Below are positions 24,453-33,872 of a stretch of 64,000 nt of DNA, one piece after another. Origin of the DNA: Micrococcus lacusdianchii (lineage in GTDB: Bacteria > Actinomycetota > Actinomycetes > Actinomycetales > Micrococcaceae). Every line of letters starts with the position of its first letter. The first letter of the stretch is position 1. The notes under the pieces are model-generated. The model worked only from the letters and a program-made list of their open reading frames with translations. It ran no database searches and was not told the origin of the DNA. The DNA lies in NCBI RefSeq assembly GCF_023155805.1, contig NZ_JAKNUW010000003.1:1-64000 (forward strand), read 5' to 3'. A program made the translations under genes and the position numbers.

Positions 24453-26957
24453 GTGAGCGAGACGTTCCCGAACGCCACCCCGGCCACCCCGCAGATCCCC
24501 GCGGACGCCGAGTACTCCTTCGCCGACGTCGAGGCCCGCTGGGCCGGCTGGTGGGAGCAGGCGGGGACCTTCACCCCGCGCGGCGACGGGACCAAGACCC
24601 GCACCGTCGTGGACATGTTCCCGTACCCCTCCGGCGACCTGCACATGGGCCACGCCGAGGCGTTCGCCATGGGCGACGTGATGGCCCGCTACTGGATGCA
24701 GCGCGGGTACGACGTCCTGCACCCGATCGGCTGGGACTCCTTCGGGCTGCCGGCGGAGAACGCCGCGATCAAGCGCAACGCGCACCCGGCCGAGTGGACG
24801 TACGCGAACATCGAGACCCAGAAGGGCTCGTTCCAGCGGTACGGGATCGCCGTGGACTGGTCCCGGGAGCTGCACACCTCGGACCCGGAGTACTACCGGT
24901 GGACCCAGTGGCTGTTCCAGCAGCTGCACAGGAAGGGCCTGGCGTACCGCAAGGACTCGCCCGTGAACTGGTGCCCGCAGGACCAGACGGTCCTGGCCAA
25001 CGAGCAGGTCGTGGACGGCGCCTGCGAGCGCTGCGGCGCCGAGGTCACCAAGCGCACCCTGAACCAGTGGTACTTCCGCATCACCGAGTACGTCGACGCC
25101 CTGCTGGACGACATGGACCAGCTCACCGGCCACTGGCCCGAGCGCGTGCTGGCCATGCAGCGGAACTGGATCGGCCGCTCCGAGGGCGCCACCGTGGAGT
25201 TCCAGATGGAGGACGGGCCCGTGGTGCCGGTGTTCACCACCCGCCCGGACACCCTGCACGGGGCCACCTTCATGGTGGTGGCCGCGGACGCCCCGCTCGC
25301 CCTCGAGCTGGTCGACGACGCCCACCGCGCCGACCTCGAGGCGTACCGCGAGGAGCTGAAGAAGGCCTCCGACATCGAGCGCCAGGCCACGGACCGCCCC
25401 AAGACGGGCGTGTTCCTGGGCCGGCACGCCGTGAACCCGCTGACCGGTGAGCGCCTGCCGATGTGGGCCTCGGACTACGTGCTGGCCGACTACGGCACCG
25501 GCGCCATCATGGCCGTGCCCGCGCACGACCAGCGCGACCTCGACTTCGCCCGTGCCATGGACCTGCCCGTGCGCGTGGTCCTGGACACCGGCGAGGAGGA
25601 CCCGGCCGAGACCGGCGTCGCCACCACGGGCGAGGGCACCCTCGTGAACTCCGGCGAGCTGGACGGGCTGAGCAGGGCGGACGCGATCGCGCGCGCCGTG
25701 GAGATCGTCGAGGCCAGGGGCACCGGCCGGGGGACCACCACGTACCGCCTGCGCGACTGGCTCCTGTCCCGCCAGCGCTTCTGGGGCACCCCCATCCCCG
25801 TGATCCACTGCCCCGAGCACGGCGAGGTCCTCGTCCCCGAGGACCAGCTGCCCGTCACCCTGCCCACCGACCTCAAGGGCGAGCAGCTCGCCCCCAAGGG
25901 GCAGTCGCCGCTGGCGGCCGCCGAGGACTGGGTGAACGTGCCGTGCCCGGAGTGCGGGGCGCCGGCGAAGCGCGACTCGGACACCATGGACACCTTCGTG
26001 GACTCCTCCTGGTACTTCCTGCGCTACGCGTCCCCGTGGGACGAGGACCGGGTGTTCGACCCCGAGCTGGTGCGGACCTGGCTGCCGGTGGACCAGTACG
26101 TCGGCGGCGTGGAGCACGCCATCCTGCACCTGCTCTACGCCCGGTTCTTCACCAAGGCCCTGCACGACCTGGGCCTGGTGCCGTTCACCGAGCCCTTCCG
26201 CGCCCTGCTCAACCAGGGCCAGGTGCTCAACGGCGGCAAGGCGATGTCCAAGTCCCTCGGCAACGGCGTGGACCTGGGCCGGCAGCTGGACGAGTTCGGC
26301 GTGGACGCGGTGCGCACCACCATGGTGTTCGCCTCCCCGCCCGAGGACGACGTGGACTGGGCCGACGTCGCCCCCGCCGCCGCCGGCCGCTTCCTGGCGC
26401 GCGCCTGGCGTCTGGCCCGGGACGTGCGCGCGTCCGGGGGGCAGGCGGGCGATCCCGCCGACGGCGCCCTGGCGCTGCGCCGCGTCACACACCGCACCCT
26501 GCACGACGCCGCGAAGCTGGTGGAGGACCACAAGTTCAACGTGGTGGTGGCCAAGACCATGGAGCTCGTCAACGCGGCCCGCAAGGAGATCGACGCCGGC
26601 GCCGGCGCGGGCGACCCCGCCGTGCGCGAGGCCGCCGAGGCCGTGGCGATCCTGCTGTCCCTCGTGGCCCCGTACGCCGCCGAGGACATGTGGGTCATGC
26701 TCGGCCACGAGCCCTCGGTGGTGCGCGCCGGCTGGCCGGCCGTGGACGAGTCCCTCCTGGTGGAGGACACCGTCACCGCGGTGGTCCAGGTCAAGGGCAA
26801 GGTCCGCGACCAGCTGCAGGTCCCCGCGGACATCACCGCCGCGGACCTCGAGGAGCGCGCCCGGGCGTCGGAGAAGGTGCGGAACTTCATCGGGGACGCG
26901 GAGATCGTCAAGGTGATCGTGCGCGAGCCCAAGCTCGTGAACCTCGTGATCCGCTGA
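24453..26957 (+). CDS. leuS: Leucyl-tRNA synthetase
   Basis: Class I aminoacyl-tRNA synthetase charging tRNA-Leu. The HIGH motif appears as [13 protein letters not shown] near residue 67 and KMSKS as [11 protein letters not shown] in the C-terminal third. The CP1 editing domain lies between ([14 protein letters not shown] region), and [17 protein letters not shown] precedes the anticodon-binding domain. GTG at 24453 yields MSETFPNA; an in-frame GTG at 24396 would add a Pro/Arg-rich leader with no family similarity. Length is 834 residues, normal. degV follows after 31 bases. Confidence 0.97.
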   Translation: MSETFPNATPATPQIPADAEYSFADVEARWAGWWEQAGTFTPRGDGTKTRTVVDMFPYPSGDLHMGHAEAFAMGDVMARYWMQRGYDVLHPIGWDSFGLPAENAAIKRNAHPAEWTYANIETQKGSFQRYGIAVDWSRELHTSDPEYYRWTQWLFQQLHRKGLAYRKDSPVNWCPQDQTVLANEQVVDGACERCGAEVTKRTLNQWYFRITEYVDALLDDMDQLTGHWPERVLAMQRNWIGRSEGATVEFQMEDGPVVPVFTTRPDTLHGATFMVVAADAPLALELVDDAHRADLEAYREELKKASDIERQATDRPKTGVFLGRHAVNPLTGERLPMWASDYVLADYGTGAIMAVPAHDQRDLDFARAMDLPVRVVLDTGEEDPAETGVATTGEGTLVNSGELDGLSRADAIARAVEIVEARGTGRGTTTYRLRDWLLSRQRFWGTPIPVIHCPEHGEVLVPEDQLPVTLPTDLKGEQLAPKGQSPLAAAEDWVNVPCPECGAPAKRDSDTMDTFVDSSWYFLRYASPWDEDRVFDPELVRTWLPVDQYVGGVEHAILHLLYARFFTKALHDLGLVPFTEPFRALLNQGQVLNGGKAMSKSLGNGVDLGRQLDEFGVDAVRTTMVFASPPEDDVDWADVAPAAAGRFLARAWRLARDVRASGGQAGDPADGALALRRVTHRTLHDAAKLVEDHKFNVVVAKTMELVNAARKEIDAGAGAGDPAVREAAEAVAILLSLVAPYAAEDMWVMLGHEPSVVRAGWPAVDESLLVEDTVTAVVQVKGKVRDQLQVPADITAADLEERARASEKVRNFIGDAEIVKVIVREPKLVNLVIR

Positions 26958-26988
26958 CCCAGGCCCCCGACCGCGGAAGGAGACGGGC

Positions 26989-27960
26989 ATGGCGAGCATC
27001 GAGGCCTGGCGGGACGACGCCGTCGAACGCCTGCGGGCGCGCCGCGGCCAGCTCGTGGGTCGCGCCCGCTACGGGCTGCGCCCCCCGCGCCGGGACCGCA
27101 CCGCGATCGTCACCGACTCCTCCGCGGCCCTGCCGGACGCGGTGCTCGCCCACCCCTTCGCCGCGGGCATCCGGCAGGTCCCGCTGGCCGTGATGGTCGG
27201 GGACCAGATCCACACCGAGGGCGACGACGACCTCGCCCTCGACCTGCCGCTCGCCCTGGCCGCGGGCACGCCGGTGCGGACCTCCCGCCCCTCACCCGGG
27301 GCCTTCCGGGCCGTGTACGCCGACCTCGCCCGCGCCGGCTACGCACGGATCGTGTCCGTGCACCTGTCCGGGGAGCTCTCCGGCACGGTGGAGGCCGCGA
27401 GCCTGGCCGCGGTGGACGCGCCGTGCCCCGTCAGCGTGGTGGACTCCCGGACCGCGGGGCTCGCCCTGGGCATGGGGGTCATGGACGCCGCCGTCGAAGC
27501 CGGGTTCGGCCGCCCGGTCGACGAGGTCGTGGCGCGGGCGCGGGCGGCGGTCACCGGGGCCACCGTGCTGGTGACGGTCCCCAGTCTCGAGCCGCTGCGC
27601 CGCGGCGGCCGCGTGGGCGCGGTGTCCTCCCTGCTCGGCACGCTCCTGCAGGTCCGGCCCGTGCTGTCCCTCGACGACGGCGCCCTGCACCTGGCGGACC
27701 GGCCCCGGACCACGGCGCGGGCGATCGACCGGATGGTGGAGCTCGTGGCCGACCGCGCGGCGCGCTCGCGGCTGCGCGTGGCCGTGCACACCTACGGCGA
27801 CGAGGTCGGCGCGCAGACCCTCGTGGAGCGGCTCCAGCCGCACTCGGCCACCCCCGTGCCCGCCGTCCCGCTGCCGGCCGTGCTCGCCGCCCACGTGGGC
27901 CTCGGCGCGCTGGCCGTGGTGGCCGTGCCCCTCGACCCGGACACCGCTCCGGAGGGCTGA
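26989..27960 (+). CDS. DegV family fatty-acid-binding protein
   Basis: Members of this family bind fatty acids, and some present them to fatty acid kinase (FakB role); no fakA is nearby. The N-terminal IVTDSSAALPDAV motif, a later SVHLSGELSGTVEAA, and VPSLEPLRRGGRVGA with the fatty-acid-contacting region fit DegV. ATG at 26989 has an AAGGAGA ribosome binding site. It sits between leuS and comEA, an order kept in several Micrococcaceae. The 323 residues include an N-terminal extension of about 40 residues. Confidence 0.9.
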   Translation: MASIEAWRDDAVERLRARRGQLVGRARYGLRPPRRDRTAIVTDSSAALPDAVLAHPFAAGIRQVPLAVMVGDQIHTEGDDDLALDLPLALAAGTPVRTSRPSPGAFRAVYADLARAGYARIVSVHLSGELSGTVEAASLAAVDAPCPVSVVDSRTAGLALGMGVMDAAVEAGFGRPVDEVVARARAAVTGATVLVTVPSLEPLRRGGRVGAVSSLLGTLLQVRPVLSLDDGALHLADRPRTTARAIDRMVELVADRAARSRLRVAVHTYGDEVGAQTLVERLQPHSATPVPAVPLPAVLAAHVGLGALAVVAVPLDPDTAPEG

Positions 27961-27975
27961 CCACTCCTGCACAGG

Positions 27976-27995
27976 CGCCCCGCCCGGGCGGGGCG
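27976..27995 (+). terminator. Possible hairpin between degV and comEA
   Basis: Palindrome CGCCCCGCCC/GGGCGGGGCG 15 bases after the degV-like stop. It could terminate or attenuate transcription before comEA; there is no T tract. Confidence 0.45.
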
Positions 27996-28053
27996 TCCAC
28001 CGTGCCGGGTGCGGGAGGGGCGCAGGAGACGCACCGGAGCGCACGCTGGCTCC

Positions 28054-28971
28054 GTGAGCGCCCCCCTCCTCGACCCGTCCCGCCCCGGCGCCCCCGCCGA
28101 CCCGCCGGTCACCGCCGCCGACCTCCGTCCGGTCTCCCCGGACTGGGAGCGGCCCCCGGACCGTGCCCCACTGCTGCGCTGGCGCGCCGCCGGCACGGCC
28201 CTGCTCCTCGTCCTGGTCGCCGCCGCGGCCTGGTGGGCGGTGCGCTGGCTGACCTCGCCCGTGCCGCCGTCCGTGGCGGGACCCTCCGCGGCGGCGCCGG
28301 CCGCGCCGGCCCCAGCATCACCCGGGGTTCCCGGTGTCCCGGCGGCGCCCTCCGCCGCGGCCGGCGCAGACGCCGGGGCCAGCGCAGGCACCGCAGCCTC
28401 GGCCGCGGGCTCCGACCCGGCGGCCGCAGACCCGAGCGGGCCCGCCGGTGGCCCGGGTGCGGCCACCGGTCCCGCGGTCCTCCGCGTCCACGTGGTCGGT
28501 CAGGTCCGCCGCCCCGGCGTCGTCGAGCTGACCCCCGGCGCCCGGGTGTCCGACGCGGTCGCCGCCGCCGGCGGAGCGAGCGGAGACGCACGCACCGACA
28601 GGATCAACCTGGCCGCCCCCGTGGCCGACGGCCAACAGGTGGTGGTCCCCGACGCGGACACCGACCTCACACCCGACACCGCCGGCCCCGGTGCGGCCGC
28701 CGATGCCGCCGCCGGGCCCGGGAGCACCGACAGCTCCACAGCCGGGGGAACCGGAGGAGCCGCGGCGGCCCCCGGCGACGACCGCGTGGACCTCAACACG
28801 GCCGACGCCGCCGCCCTCGAGACCCTCCCCGGGGTCGGCCCGGCCACCGCGGAGAAGATCATCGACCACCGTCAGTCCGTCGGCCCCTACACCGGCCTGC
28901 AGGACCTCGACGCCGTCCCCGGGATCGGCCCCGCGACCCTGGACCGGCTGGCCGACCACGTCACGTGGTGA
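28054..28971 (+). CDS. comEA: ComEA-like DNA-binding competence protein
   Basis: Membrane-anchored DNA receptor that draws transforming double-stranded DNA through the cell wall. One membrane segment (AAGTALLLVLVAAAAWWAVRW, near residues 48-68) precedes a long Ala/Pro/Gly linker. Then come an SLBB domain (VLRVHVVGQVRRPGVVELT) and a C-terminal tandem helix-hairpin-helix (VDLNTADAAALETLPGVG and LDAVPGIGPATLDRL). GTG at 28054 is favoured because it leaves a short N-terminus before the anchor; another GTG at 28009 is possible. comEC follows after nine bases. Confidence 0.9.
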   Translation: MSAPLLDPSRPGAPADPPVTAADLRPVSPDWERPPDRAPLLRWRAAGTALLLVLVAAAAWWAVRWLTSPVPPSVAGPSAAAPAAPAPASPGVPGVPAAPSAAAGADAGASAGTAASAAGSDPAAADPSGPAGGPGAATGPAVLRVHVVGQVRRPGVVELTPGARVSDAVAAAGGASGDARTDRINLAAPVADGQQVVVPDADTDLTPDTAGPGAAADAAAGPGSTDSSTAGGTGGAAAAPGDDRVDLNTADAAALETLPGVGPATAEKIIDHRQSVGPYTGLQDLDAVPGIGPATLDRLADHVTW

Positions 28972-28980
28972 ACGGCACCC

Positions 28981-31458
28981 ATGGCCGACCGCGCCCCCGC
29001 ACCCGTCGACGCCCGATGGGTCCCCGCCCTGCTGACCTGCCTCCTCCTCGGGCAGGCCGCGCCGACGTGGCCGTCCGGGGCCTCCGCCGTCGTCTCGGTC
29101 GGCTGCCTGGCGCTCGCGGCGGCGGCCGGACTCCGCCTGGCCCTCGGCCGCCCCCACCCGGACGGGCGACGGCGTGGACTGCTCACCGCCTGCGTCCTGG
29201 CCGGGGCCGCCAGCGCCCTTCTCGTCCAGCACGTCTCCCTCGACCGCGCGGGAGCCGAACACGTGGGCTGGCCCCAGGCGGTGGCCGACGCCCGCGCCCT
29301 CCGCCTCGAAGTCGTGCCCACGGGGGAGCCCACCGCCTCCGACGCCCGCTTCGGGCCCCGCTGGCACCAGCCCGCTCGCGTGGAACGCCTCGGCCACCCG
29401 CCCCGAACCCTCGCCCCCGCCGTCGACGTCGTCCTCACCGGCCCCGGCACCGCCCCCACCCGCACCCCGCGCCTGTGCCTGGTCGGCGTGCCCGAGGCGC
29501 GCGACGGCACCGTGTTCGTCGCCGCACAGGCCACCCCCACCGCCGGCGCCTGCGGGACCACCAACCCCGGGACCGACACCCCCACGACCACCGGCCGGGA
29601 CGCCCTGCGCGCCGCCCTGCGCCATGCCGCCGCCGACGGCGTGGGCACCGCGCCCCAGCTCATCCCCGGCCTCGTCCTCGGGGATCGCACCGCCCAGTCC
29701 CCGGAGCTCGATCAGGCCATGAAGGACGCCGGCCTCTCCCACCTCTCCGCCGTCTCCGGGGCCAACTGCGCCCTCCTCATGGGCGCCGTCACCCTGCTCC
29801 TGCGCACCCTCCGCCTGCCCCGCGCCGCCGTCACCGCCGCGGCCCTCGGCTCCCTGGCCGTGTTCGTCGTCATCGTGGGGCCCGAACCCTCCGTGCTCCG
29901 CGCCGCCGTCATGGGCGGGCTCGGCGCGCTCGCGGTGTTCCTGGGGCGGGGTCGGCAGGCGTTCTCCCTGCTCAGCGCGGGCGGCACCGTCCTGCTCGTG
30001 GCGGCACCCTCCCTGGCCGGCGAGGTCGCCTTCCACCTCTCGCTCGCGGCCACCGCCGGGATCGTCCTCGCCGCCGCGCCGGCCGACGGGTGGCTGCACG
30101 GCCACCTCGTCCGCGTCCTGCCCGACGTGCCGGCCCGCTGGCTCTCGTCCTCCCTCGCCGTGACCGTGGCGGCGCACTTGGCGTGCCAGCCGATCCTCCT
30201 GGCCATGACCGGCACCGTCAGCACATGGTCCGTCCCGGCGAACCTCGTCGCGGCCCCGGCCGTGGCGCCGGTGACGGTGCTGGGCACCCTCGCCGCCGCG
30301 GTCGTGCTGCCCGCTCCGGCGCTGGCCGGGGCGCTGGTGGCGGTCATCCAGTGGCCGGCGGCCTGGATCGGGGCGGTGGCCCTGACGGCCGCCGACGTTC
30401 CGGGGGCGGTCCGGCCATGGCCCGGGGGAGCCCTCGGCCTCTCCCTGGGCGTGCTGCTGACGGTGGCCACGCTGGCCGGGTTCCGGCTCGTGCTGGTCCT
30501 GGAGCGCACCCCGCGGGCCCCGGTCCGCCGGGTCGGCCGCTCCGCCCCGCCGGCGCGGGACCGGCTGCCCGCGGGGGGAGTGCTCACCGGAGTGCTGGTG
30601 ACGGCCGCCCTGGGGACGGGCGCCGCCGTCGTGGTGCCGCGTCCGGCGGGGGTAACGCCGGAGGGCTGGGCACTGGCGTTCTGCGACGTCGGCCAGGGGG
30701 ACATGGCGGTGTTCCGCTCGGGCCCGGCGTCGGCCGTGGTGGTGGATGCCGGCCCGGATCCCGACGCGGCGCGGCGGTGTTTGGAGGACCTGCACGTGGA
30801 ACAGGTGGACGCCCTCCTGGTGACGCATCTGCACGCCGACCACGCCGCCGGGGCAGCCGGACTCTCGGGGGGCCTCGCGCCGGCGGAGGTGCGCCACGGG
30901 GCGTGGTCGGGCAGCGGCGGGGCCGGACGGGAGGAGCCGGGGATGCCGCCGCCGGTGGGGTCGGTGCCGCTGGCCACGGGACAGGCGGGTGCGGCGGGGC
31001 GGACCGGCTGGGAGGTGCGATGGGAGGTCCTGCTGGCAGACCCGCGGGCCGCCGAGCACAACGACGCCTCGGCCCAGCTGCTGGTCACGGTGGAGGGGGA
31101 CGGGGGAGCGGTCCGCACGCTCGTCACGGGGGACCTGGAGGAGACCGCGAGCGCGGCGTGGGCGGCCGGGCGCCGGTCCGATGCCTCCCCGCCCCCGCGG
31201 GTGGACGTGCTCAAGGTGGCCCACCACGGGGCCCGCAACGGCGGCCTGGACGTCCCCGAGGCGGTGGGGGCGCGCCTGCATGTGGTGTCCGTGGGCGCGG
31301 ACAACGACTACGGCCATCCCCACCCGGTGACGATCTCCGGTCTCGAGCGGCTCGGGCCGGTGGCGCGCACCGACCTCCACGGCACCCTCGCCCTGGTGCC
31401 CGCCTCGGACGGGTCCGTGCGTGCGGTGACCGTGCGGGCACCGGCTGGAGCACCCTGA
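28981..31458 (+). CDS. comEC: ComEC/Rec2-like DNA translocation channel
   Basis: Polytopic membrane protein thought to carry single-stranded DNA into the cytoplasm during natural transformation. An N-terminal soluble (OB-like) part is followed by the Competence domain with about eight to ten membrane segments, including HLSAVSGANCALLMG. A C-terminal metallo-beta-lactamase-like domain carries THLHADHAAG with intact metal ligands, DVGQGDMAVF before it, and KVAHHGARNGG after it. The 825 residues are typical of full-length proteins. It is co-transcribed with comEA. Micrococcus luteus is known to be naturally transformable, which fits. Confidence 0.92.
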   Translation: MADRAPAPVDARWVPALLTCLLLGQAAPTWPSGASAVVSVGCLALAAAAGLRLALGRPHPDGRRRGLLTACVLAGAASALLVQHVSLDRAGAEHVGWPQAVADARALRLEVVPTGEPTASDARFGPRWHQPARVERLGHPPRTLAPAVDVVLTGPGTAPTRTPRLCLVGVPEARDGTVFVAAQATPTAGACGTTNPGTDTPTTTGRDALRAALRHAAADGVGTAPQLIPGLVLGDRTAQSPELDQAMKDAGLSHLSAVSGANCALLMGAVTLLLRTLRLPRAAVTAAALGSLAVFVVIVGPEPSVLRAAVMGGLGALAVFLGRGRQAFSLLSAGGTVLLVAAPSLAGEVAFHLSLAATAGIVLAAAPADGWLHGHLVRVLPDVPARWLSSSLAVTVAAHLACQPILLAMTGTVSTWSVPANLVAAPAVAPVTVLGTLAAAVVLPAPALAGALVAVIQWPAAWIGAVALTAADVPGAVRPWPGGALGLSLGVLLTVATLAGFRLVLVLERTPRAPVRRVGRSAPPARDRLPAGGVLTGVLVTAALGTGAAVVVPRPAGVTPEGWALAFCDVGQGDMAVFRSGPASAVVVDAGPDPDAARRCLEDLHVEQVDALLVTHLHADHAAGAAGLSGGLAPAEVRHGAWSGSGGAGREEPGMPPPVGSVPLATGQAGAAGRTGWEVRWEVLLADPRAAEHNDASAQLLVTVEGDGGAVRTLVTGDLEETASAAWAAGRRSDASPPPRVDVLKVAHHGARNGGLDVPEAVGARLHVVSVGADNDYGHPHPVTISGLERLGPVARTDLHGTLALVPASDGSVRAVTVRAPAGAP

Positions 31459-31638
31459 CGCGCGGTGCGCGAGAAAACAATGTTCATTATTGACGAACGG
31501 TGTTCGGACAGCGGATAGAGGTTTTACCCGTACAGGATTACCACCACTACATCGCCACCCCAGATGAGCCTCGAAGACGGGGGTAGGAGAGCCTCCGGCA
31601 CAGCCCACCCACATCGAAGGACCGCCGACCGCCCCGCC

Positions 31639-31644
31639 TAGGAT
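31639..31644 (+). promoter_or_regulatory. -10 element of a leaderless holA promoter
   Basis: TAGGAT ends seven bases before the ATG at 31652. The earlier in-frame ATG at 31643 lies inside this box and is therefore unlikely to be the start. Confidence 0.6.
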
Positions 31645-31651
31645 GGAGACC

Positions 31652-32674
31652 ATGTCCGCCGCACGCAGCTCCCGTCCCTCCCGCGGTGCCCGCGGCGCCG
31701 ATCCGCTCGCCTGGCGCCAGGCCCAGCCGGGGCCGTTGATGCTGCTGCGGGGCCCCGAGGACTACGCGGCCCGCTGGGTCACGGACCGGGTCCTCGCCGC
31801 GCTGCACGAGCACCACGGGTCCCTGGAGACCCACACGTTCCGGGCGGGGGAGTACCAGTCCGGCCAGCTCGCTCAGGCCGCGAGTCCGTCCCTGTTCGCC
31901 GAGCCCACCCTCATCCGCGTGGACGGGCTCGAGTCGATGAACGACGCCTTCCTCGAGGACGCCCTCCGCCTGGTCGAGGCGGGCCCCGGCGCGGACGACG
32001 TCACCGTCCTGATGCGGCACGCCGGCGGCAACCGGGGCAAGAAGCTGATCGACGCCGTCGCGAAGGCCGGCACGGTGGTGGAGTGCCCGGCGCTGAAGCG
32101 GGACGAGGACCGCCTCGCCCTGCTGCAGGCCGAGTTCCGGGAGGCCCGGAAGCGGATCGACGAGGACGCCGCACGCGCCCTCCTGCGGGCCGCGGGGTCC
32201 TCCCTCACGGATCTGGCCTCGGCGTGCCGACAGCTGATCGAGGACGTGGAGGGACCCGTCACCGAGGAGGCGGTGGAGACGTACTACGGCGGTCGGGTGG
32301 AGGCCACGAGCTTCGCGGTGGCGGACGCGGCCCTGGACGGGCATGCGGCGCGGGCCGTCTCCCTCGTGCGCCACGCCCTCGCCACCGGCGTGCACCCCGT
32401 GCTGGTCACCTCCGCGCTGGCGCTCAAGGCCCGCCAGGTGGCGCGGATGATCGACGCGCGGGCCGGCCAGGACGAGCTGGCCTCGCTCCTGGGGGTCGCG
32501 CCGTTCCAGGTGCGGTTCGTCCAACAGACGGCGCGGCACTGGAGCCCGGCGGGCATCGCGCAGGCGGTCGAGTGGATCGCCCAGGCGGACGCGGAGGTCA
32601 AGGGCGGCTCGCGCAACCCGGACTTCGCGGTCGAGCGCGCGGTGATCCGCGTGGCCACCGCGGTGCGCCGCTGA
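31652..32674 (+). CDS. holA: DNA polymerase III delta subunit
   Basis: Clamp-loader subunit that opens the beta sliding clamp. The protein has the typical HolA layout: an AAA-like first domain (LLRGPEDYAARWVTDRVL; TLIRVDGLESMND; VLMRHAGGNRGKKL), a middle helical domain and a C-terminal collar domain with SALALKARQVARM and ERAVIRVA. ATG at 31652 is chosen from the leaderless -10 box, giving 340 residues. It converges on rpsT across an 18-bp hairpin; the holA-rpsT-lepA neighbourhood is conserved in actinobacteria. Confidence 0.93.
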   Translation: MSAARSSRPSRGARGADPLAWRQAQPGPLMLLRGPEDYAARWVTDRVLAALHEHHGSLETHTFRAGEYQSGQLAQAASPSLFAEPTLIRVDGLESMNDAFLEDALRLVEAGPGADDVTVLMRHAGGNRGKKLIDAVAKAGTVVECPALKRDEDRLALLQAEFREARKRIDEDAARALLRAAGSSLTDLASACRQLIEDVEGPVTEEAVETYYGGRVEATSFAVADAALDGHAARAVSLVRHALATGVHPVLVTSALALKARQVARMIDARAGQDELASLLGVAPFQVRFVQQTARHWSPAGIAQAVEWIAQADAEVKGGSRNPDFAVERAVIRVATAVRR

Positions 32675-32709
32675 CCCGGCCCGCGCCCGCAGGGGCGGCG
32701 CCACCGGTA

Positions 32710-32749
32710 CGACAACGGCCCCCGACCGAGAGGTCGGGGGCCGTTGTCG
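32710..32749. terminator. Bidirectional terminator between holA and rpsT
   Basis: Perfect 18-bp inverted repeat (32710-32727 with 32732-32749) around a GAGA loop, placed between convergent stops. It should serve both strands. Confidence 0.85.
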
Positions 32750-32763
32750 CCTGCGCGGGAGGA

Positions 32764-33030
32764 TCAGGCGGTGAGGGCCTTCACGCGCGCGGCGATGCCG
32801 GACTTGCGGTTCGCGGCGTTGTTCTTGTGGATGACGCCCTTGGAGGCGGCCTTGTCCAGCTTGCGGGAGGCGGTGCGCAGGGCGGCGACGGCGGCGTCGG
32901 CCTCGCCGGCGGCCACGGCCTTCTCGACGGCGCGGATGGCGGTCTTCAGCTCGGACTTCACCGCCACGTTGCGCTGGCGCGCCTTCTCGTTGGTGAGGAT
33001 GCGCTTCTTCTGGGACTTGATGTTAGCCAA
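32764..33030 (-). CDS. rpsT: 30S ribosomal protein S20
   Basis: Primary 16S rRNA-binding protein of the small subunit. The 88-residue product ([10 protein letters not shown] to AARVKALTA) is highly basic and of normal length. The start is a TTG at 33030, fixed by the universally conserved N-terminus and by a GAAGGA ribosome binding site eight bases upstream; the longer open frame upstream is not similar to S20. E. coli rpsT also starts with UUG and is autoregulated at translation, so the same may hold here. Confidence 0.95.
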   Translation of the reverse strand: MANIKSQKKRILTNEKARQRNVAVKSELKTAIRAVEKAVAAGEADAAVAALRTASRKLDKAASKGVIHKNNAANRKSGIAARVKALTA

Positions 33031-33185
33031 ATCGGGTCCTTCGTCTGCAGGCACGCGGAGGGGTCCGCGCGCCGGATGAACAGGGGGTCGTGGAGGGTGC
33101 CCGGGTCCGTCGACTGAGCGGCGTGGGGAACACCAGGTGTGAACGTCCCGGGGGTGCCCGTCGACCGGCGGACACAATGCGGACA

Positions 33186-33191
33186 ACCCTA
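33186..33191 (-). promoter_or_regulatory. Putative -10 element for rpsT
   Basis: TAGGGT on the minus strand. Transcription from here gives an unusually long leader of about 150 nucleotides before the rpsT TTG, room for a regulatory structure. Confidence 0.45.
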
Positions 33192-33250
33192 CCATCCGCG
33201 GCCCGTGGAGCCGGGAGGCGGACACGCGGGTCCGCGCCCGTGGCGCAGGG

Positions 33251-33787
33251 TCAGCGCTCCCAGCCCTGGACGCGGGCGAGCGCGTCGCCCACCGCCTCGA
33301 ACCGGGCAGGGTCCAGCACGCCGCCCTCGCGGCGCACCCGGGCCGGGTCCACCCGGAGCACGCGGTCCAGCTTGGCCTCGGAGGGGCGACCGCGGCGGTC
33401 CCAGGGGCCGGAGCCCACGTCCACGTAGTCCGCGTCCGTGCGCACGCCGTCGTTGCGGTCCCGCGTGGTGAGCATGAGGCCCAGGAGGTGCTCGCCCTCG
33501 CGGCCCACGAGGAGCACCGGACGGTCCTTGCCGCGGCCGTCCATCTCCTGGTACGGCACCCACGTCCACACGACCTCGCCGGGACCGGCGGCCGGGCCGG
33601 GCAGCGGCGCGTACTGCACGCGCGCACGGCCCGTGAAGTCGGGCAGCGGTGCGCCCCCGTCGTGCCGCCGGGGCGGTGCGGGACGGGCGGGGGAGTCGGG
33701 GCGGGCGCCGCGCATCTCCTGGACCGCCGTGAACAGGCGGTAGGCGCGGCGGCCGAGGGACAGGGCGCGGTGGAAGTCGAAGGCCAT
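33251..33787 (-). CDS. PemK/MazF-family toxin-like protein without neighbouring antitoxin
   Basis: Resembles the PemK/MazF endoribonuclease fold: [25 protein letters not shown] near residues 84-108 is the family core, followed by [10 protein letters not shown]. An N-terminal extension of about 65 residues, Pro/Arg-rich, precedes it. ATG at 33787 lies seven bases after a TAGATT -10 box, a leaderless arrangement. No antitoxin-sized gene is adjacent on either side. Homologues at this place next to lepA are common in actinobacteria, so it may be a domesticated enzyme rather than part of a toxin-antitoxin pair. Activity is inferred. Confidence 0.8.
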   Translation of the reverse strand: MAFDFHRALSLGRRAYRLFTAVQEMRGARPDSPARPAPPRRHDGGAPLPDFTGRARVQYAPLPGPAAGPGEVVWTWVPYQEMDGRGKDRPVLLVGREGEHLLGLMLTTRDRNDGVRTDADYVDVGSGPWDRRGRPSEAKLDRVLRVDPARVRREGGVLDPARFEAVGDALARVQGWER

Positions 33788-33794
33788 GGCGCCG

Positions 33795-33800
33795 AATCTA
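33795..33800 (-). promoter_or_regulatory. -10 element of a leaderless promoter (PemK-like gene)
   Basis: TAGATT on the minus strand ends seven bases before the ATG at 33787. Confidence 0.6.
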
Positions 33801-33872
33801 TCCGGCGCGCTCCCGCATGGAAGAATGGGCGGCCAGTGTCCCCCGCTCCCGAGTCACCACGAGGATGTGCCC

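Noticed and set aside
27423-31493. 1356-codon plus-strand open frame over degV-comEA-comEC
   Set aside because: Arg/Pro/Gly-rich shadow in another frame of well-recognised genes.
31643-31651. ATG at 31643 as holA start
   Set aside because: It lies inside the TAGGAT box that fits a leaderless start at the ATG at 31652.
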